Of a stretch of 56,194 bases of DNA, positions 53,104 to 56,194 are shown piece after piece. Location: the NCBI GenBank assembly GCA_002691145.1, contig NZHE01000023.1, forward strand, positions 331,338 to 387,531. Reading direction: 5' to 3'. This stretch comes from Rickettsiales bacterium. Its GTDB lineage: Bacteria; Pseudomonadota; Alphaproteobacteria; Methylaequorales; Methylaequoraceae. The first letter of the stretch is position 1. Each line of letters opens with the position of its first letter. A model generated the notes under the pieces. The model was not told the DNA's origin, did not search any database, and saw nothing but the letters and a program-made list of their open reading frames with translations. The translations under genes were made by a program, and so were the position numbers.

Positions 53104-53865
53104 AAATCACAGTTTTTACATCAAATAAACTTAGACACATCTCGTTGATAAATTTACTTTCTGAGATTTCTGAAAAAGTTTTCGCTGTGGTCGAAGAAAA
53201 ACCAAAAAAAAAAAAATTTACATGAATATTTTAAATTTGTAGAGCTAGCCGAAAAACAAAGTTTTAAAAATAAAGAAATAAAAAGTAAAAATATTGAAGT
53301 AATTAATTTAAGAAAAAACAGTATTAATGAGCTTAAAAGAAATAATATTTATAGAGCACTAAAGTCAGATTACTATGTTGTATTTGGTACATCTATAATT
53401 AAAGGTTGGTTACTTGATGAACTTATTGACAATGAAGCTCTAAACGTTCACCTAGGAGTTTCTCCATATTACAGGGGTTCAGCCTGTAATTTCTGGTCTA
53501 TTTATGAAAATAATCCACATTTTACCGGCGCATCAATACAAAAATTATCTTCTAAAGTTGACGATGGTGAAATTTTATATCACGCAATTCCTGACATACA
53601 AAAGTGTAATAATACATTTGATTTTTCTATGAGAGCAGTGTTAGCTGCACAGAAAACCCTTGTTAATAAATTAAAAACAAAAGCCATTCATAAAATTTCT
53701 TTCATTCCAAACGATAACAAGAAAATAATCAGGGTATGCTGGAGAAAAGATTTTAATGAAAAAGTCGCTAATCTTTTTTTAAAACAAAATAATTTTGATA
53801 ATATTAAAAAATTATATTTTAAAAAATTTGAAAAAAGATTATTTCACAACATTGAAATACATTAA
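53100..53865 (+). CDS. Formyltransferase-like protein, interrupted by a frameshift at A13
   Basis: The ATG at 53100 overlaps the deacetylase stop. After 38 codons the frame hits A13 (53204-53216) and a TGA. With A12 it continues to 53865 (254 aa). The C-terminal half carries the 10-formyl-THF-type catalytic signature: ALNVHLGVSPYYRGSACNFW (Asn, His) and SKVDDGEILYH (Asp). Likely an amino-sugar formyltransferase acting with the deacetylase; methionyl-tRNA formyltransferase is less likely given its partner. Same type of break as mltB. Confidence 0.75.
53204..53216 (+). other. A13 tract that breaks the formyltransferase frame
   Basis: Thirteen A after ACC. With twelve, CCA-AAA-AAA-AAA-AAT-TTA keeps the frame; with thirteen, TGA follows two codons later (TTT-ACA-TGA). 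Same length and same rescue as at 29591. Confidence 0.9.
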
Positions 53866-53867
53866 AA

Positions 53868-54065
53868 TTATTCTTTAGTAATAATTTTTCTTGCTTTAAC
53901 AAAATCTCTTTCACTTACCATGATTCTTACTGGAAAAGCGTTAATATTACCTTCTGTTGAACTTATAAACTCATCAAAAACTACAAACTCAATATTATTT
54001 TCAGTCAGTTTATGCTTAATCCAACTCAAATATATTATTTCGTTACTTTTAATTAAAATCCTCAT
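53868..54065 (-). CDS. DUF2007 family small protein
   Basis: 65 aa, usual length for DUF2007 (putative signal-transducing protein). Visible pattern: SNEIIYLSWIKHKLTENNIE, FDEFISSTEGNINAFPVRIM, then a Val-Ser-Glu-Arg-Asp end. Many homologues have a Cys/His pair; none is present here. Convergent with the formyltransferase gene, 2 bases apart. Confidence 0.8.
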   Translation of the reverse strand: MRILIKSNEIIYLSWIKHKLTENNIEFVVFDEFISSTEGNINAFPVRIMVSERDFVKARKIITKE

Positions 54066-54319
54066 GTTAATTTTTTTTGATAAACGAGATCTAACTTCTT
54101 TACTAATTTTAAATTTTTAACCACTATGTCACGAAAAAAATTTCCCGTAAATTTAATAGTTTTAATATAATTCTAATATATTTCAAAATTTTCAATAAAA
54201 TAATTTATTTCCCGATTATTTCTTAAAATTACTATTCTTGCTTTATTTTTAATATTTTTATTGCCAAATTTTTTTAAAGTTAAATATATAAAGATTAATT
54301 AAGATTATAAATAGTTATT

Positions 54320-54499
54320 ATGTCAAAAAGAACTTATGAAAATAACGCTAGATTAATAGATAATGCTGAAGATCTTGAGTTTTTAGTAAAGGATAAACGT
54401 GAAACCTGGAGAGCTAGTCCTTCAAAAGCTATTCGCAGACAAAGACGCTATAAGAATAGGTTAACAAACATGCTATTAAGGGGCTATTTTAATTTTTAA
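54320..54499 (+). CDS. Small basic protein of unknown function
   Basis: 59 aa. Acidic first third (NAEDLEFLVKD) then strongly basic (SKAIRRQRRYKNRLT), a shape seen in RNA- or DNA-binding small proteins. No Shine-Dalgarno is visible, but TATAAA occurs upstream in an AT-rich stretch. Codon mix looks coding. No family recognised. Confidence 0.5.
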   Translation: MSKRTYENNARLIDNAEDLEFLVKDKRETWRASPSKAIRRQRRYKNRLTNMLLRGYFNF

Positions 54500-54526
54500 A
54501 AATTTAAATTGCAAAGTAAGTTAAGC

Positions 54527-55378
54527 TTATTTCAATTTATCTCCTATAGAACGGATAGATCTCTCAACTTTTAATATAAGAAAAAGTAACAAAGCTCCAA
54601 GTATAAAAAGAGATGCCCAACCAGCCTCTATGAGACTTGATATCGCGAGTGAGTTGTTTTTAGATGCCCTTAACTCTTCTATCTCAACATCCTCTAATAA
54701 TTGTTGGTAGTTTCTATTCAATGCCTTTGAATAATCTGCTGGATAGTTATATAATACGTCGCCGAAGTTTCTTATTTCTTGATTGAAAGAATTTCTATTT
54801 GCTGATGTGTACTTTTCTTTAATGTCAGAAGAAGTTGGAAGAGTTACATCTATATTAAATTTATCAATATAAAAATTGCTTAAATCTTTCGTATAAATGA
54901 TCAAACCTTTGACTACATCATCGAACTGATTATTAGATGCTAGAACTCTATTATATAACGCAAGCCTTTCAGCAAGAAGATTAGTTAATGATTCCCTGAG
55001 CTCGAAACCTCTTAGTGATTGAACATCCTCTTTTTCCATAGCAAGGTAAAGTGGAAGGATTAAATCAATTATTTCATCAATTTCCTCTTTTAACTCTGGA
55101 TACGGGTGATTATCTTTTTTAAATTCAACATTATTTTGTTTTTCTGGTATTTTATTAGTATTTTCTTTTTCTTGTTTTTTATCACCATCAAAGCTGGGAA
55201 TTGAAAAAGTATCATCCTCTGAAATATTTGGAGAATCAGTGTATTGAATATAAGCGTTAAACAAACTAAAGGTAGTTATAATTACAGCGATGAAAAGGAA
55301 AATAAAAACTATAGTTCTTATATAAATGAGAGTAGAACTCTCCAGAGCATTTAATATTAACTTTAAACGTTCTTTCAT
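54527..55378 (-). CDS. Two-pass membrane protein with periplasmic helical domain
   Basis: 283 aa. Transmembrane helix 1 (about 20-46, IRTIVFIFLFIAVIITTFSL) and helix 2 (about 252-272, GWASLFILGALLLFLIL). Between them is a charged, low-complexity stretch (60-95), then a helical domain (YPELKEEIDEIIDLILPLYL, FELRESLTNLLAERLALYNR). Short cytoplasmic tails at both ends. No family recognised. It lies 55 bases downstream of the long coiled-coil gene on the same strand. Confidence 0.65.
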   Translation of the reverse strand: MKERLKLILNALESSTLIYIRTIVFIFLFIAVIITTFSLFNAYIQYTDSPNISEDDTFSIPSFDGDKKQEKENTNKIPEKQNNVEFKKDNHPYPELKEEIDEIIDLILPLYLAMEKEDVQSLRGFELRESLTNLLAERLALYNRVLASNNQFDDVVKGLIIYTKDLSNFYIDKFNIDVTLPTSSDIKEKYTSANRNSFNQEIRNFGDVLYNYPADYSKALNRNYQQLLEDVEIEELRASKNNSLAISSLIEAGWASLFILGALLLFLILKVERSIRSIGDKLK

Positions 55379-55433
55379 TTTCTTTTGTAATACAATTAAC
55401 CGTATTTCCTTTCATTATAGCATAAAAACTAAA

Positions 55434-56194
55434 TTATTTACAATCTTCATATTCAAATAGATTTTTAAAGTTGCTATGTCTTTTTTTCTTATCAAAATCA
55501 TATAGACTTACAATTTTTTCTACTTTATTGGTAAAACTTTGTTCCTGAACTATAAATCTTTTTTTGTTTAAGTCTTGTTCAATAATATCTCCTACAAATT
55601 TATTTCCTGTTCTACCTAATCTATAGTCAGCAGCAGGTAATCCGCCTCCACAAATTTTATTTTTTATTTTTCTGTAATCTTTAACAAAATTTATCCGTCC
55701 AATTTTATCTCTATCAAAACATGTCATTTCCAATTCAATGATTCCAGCACATTCACCTTGACTTATTTCCTTATTAATTTGATTTTTTACTTCTTCTTTA
55801 TTTGCTCTATTATTATTAGATTGCGCATAATCATTTTTCTGCAATTGAGTTTTAGATACCTTTTTATTATTATCTTGTTCAGCATTTCTCTGAAGCTCTC
55901 CAATTTTTTTCTCCTGCACTTTGTTCTGAGCTTCTAACCTTGTTTTGTTGGTTTCTAATGGTTCCCTTTCTTCCTCAGCTTTTTTTTTGGTCTTTAGTTT
56001 TTTCTTATCTGCCTCAGCTTTTTTTTTTGCATCCAGTTTTTTCTTTTCTGCCTGAGCTTTTTTTTCGGCTTCTAATTTTTTCTTTTCTGCCTCAGCTTTT
56101 TTTTCGGCCTCTAATTTTTTCTTTTCTGCCTCAGCTTTTTTTTTGGCCTCTAGTTTTTTCTTTTCTGCCTCAGCTTTTTTTTTGGCCTCTAGTT
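55434..56194 (-). CDS. Long Lys/Glu/Ala coiled-coil protein, 5' end outside window
   Basis: The frame is open through the right edge of the window (253 codons seen). Ahead of an internal GTG at 55919 the reading continues as tandem AEAEKKKLEAKKK-type repeats encoded by 39-bp DNA units, then LETNKTRLEAQNKVQEKKIG. The C-terminal about 110 residues hold Cys (ECAGIIELEMTCFDRDKIG, ICGGGLPAADYR) and look like a compact, probably disulfide-bearing domain. A long Ala/Lys/Glu helix before a small C-terminal domain resembles TolA, but the sequence similarity is not enough to call it. A membrane anchor may lie upstream of the window. Confidence 0.7.
   Translation of the reverse strand, partial: LEAKKKAEAEKKKLEAKKKAEAEKKKLEAEKKAEAEKKKLEAEKKAQAEKKKLDAKKKAEADKKKLKTKKKAEEEREPLETNKTRLEAQNKVQEKKIGELQRNAEQDNNKKVSKTQLQKNDYAQSNNNRANKEEVKNQINKEISQGECAGIIELEMTCFDRDKIGRINFVKDYRKIKNKICGGGLPAADYRLGRTGNKFVGDIIEQDLNKKRFIVQEQSFTNKVEKIVSLYDFDKKKRHSNFKNLFEYEDCK
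55972..56194. repeat. 39-bp tandem repeat coding for a 13-residue coiled-coil unit
   Basis: Unit starts (GCCTCAG or GCCTGAG) fall at 56011, 56050, 56089, 56128 and 56167, exactly 39 bases apart, with a degenerate unit at 55972. The array runs off the window. It encodes AEAEKKKLEAKKK-like 13-mers. Confidence 0.9.

Noticed and set aside
54066-54319. Intergenic sequence after the DUF2007 gene
   Set aside because: No ORF or hairpin with support; only the small basic gene at 54320 follows.

Overview
The window is very AT-rich (about 30% G+C by eye, not computed) and densely coded, with overlapping stop/start codons and short intergenic gaps. It looks like chromosome from a streamlined marine alphaproteobacterium of the Pelagibacterales, HIMB59 or AEGEAN-169 type. 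That placement is an inference. It rests on the base composition, on an alphaproteobacterial-style block carrying rlpA, dacC, tmk, holB, metG, tatD and an MBL hydrolase, and on marine organosulfur and C3-acid genes (methanethiol oxidase, AcuI, MmsA). There is no rRNA, CRISPR array, IS element or integrase. Three intact tRNAs are present: Pro-TGG, Arg-TCT and Thr-TGT.

Layout. 0-2 kb: a TolC-type outer-membrane channel gene followed on the same strand by a window-truncated Gly/Pro-Met repeat protein. 2-8.5 kb: tRNA-Pro, a Sel1-repeat protein, tRNA-Arg, SemiSWEET, an HDAC-like amidohydrolase, a fasciclin protein, CutA, a YadG/YadH-type ABC exporter and a YbfB-type MFS. 8.5-8.75 kb: an unlisted 25-codon pqqA with its own promoter-like sequence and terminator and no other pqq gene nearby. 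9-14.5 kb: SelO, a SBP56-type methanethiol oxidase, MarC and rhomboid. 14.6-20 kb: exported proteins of mostly unknown function and a thermonuclease. 20-24 kb: a possible genomic-island scar. GIY-YIG and recQ use arginine codons unlike their neighbours, and the 3' half of tRNA-Thr is present three times in graded states of decay. 24-28 kb: panD, a helicase, YajQ and several small genes.

28.3-37.1 kb: a co-oriented nine-gene run, lldD-mltB-rlpA-dacC-tmk-holB-metG-tatD-MBL, covering lactate oxidation, envelope remodelling, replication and tRNA charging. 37-44.8 kb: asparagine synthase, then a LysR regulator divergent from mmsA, an SMP-30-like exported protein and an AtoE-type carrier, facing acuI; this looks like a C3-acid module. 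45-52.2 kb: typA-selD, a PhnD/E/E/C-like ABC transporter and mnmH. Because the transporter sits between selenophosphate synthetase and tRNA 2-selenouridine synthase, it is best read as a selenium oxyanion importer rather than a phosphonate importer. 52.2-56.2 kb: a polysaccharide deacetylase, a formyltransferase, small proteins, and a membrane protein gene downstream of a long Lys/Glu/Ala coiled-coil gene that runs off the window.

Points to follow up: (i) two genes, mltB and the formyltransferase, are each broken at an A13 tract and would both be restored by A12; (ii) the tRNA-Thr att-like fossils; (iii) the selenium locus; (iv) the orphan pqqA; (v) several small genes under 60 codons.
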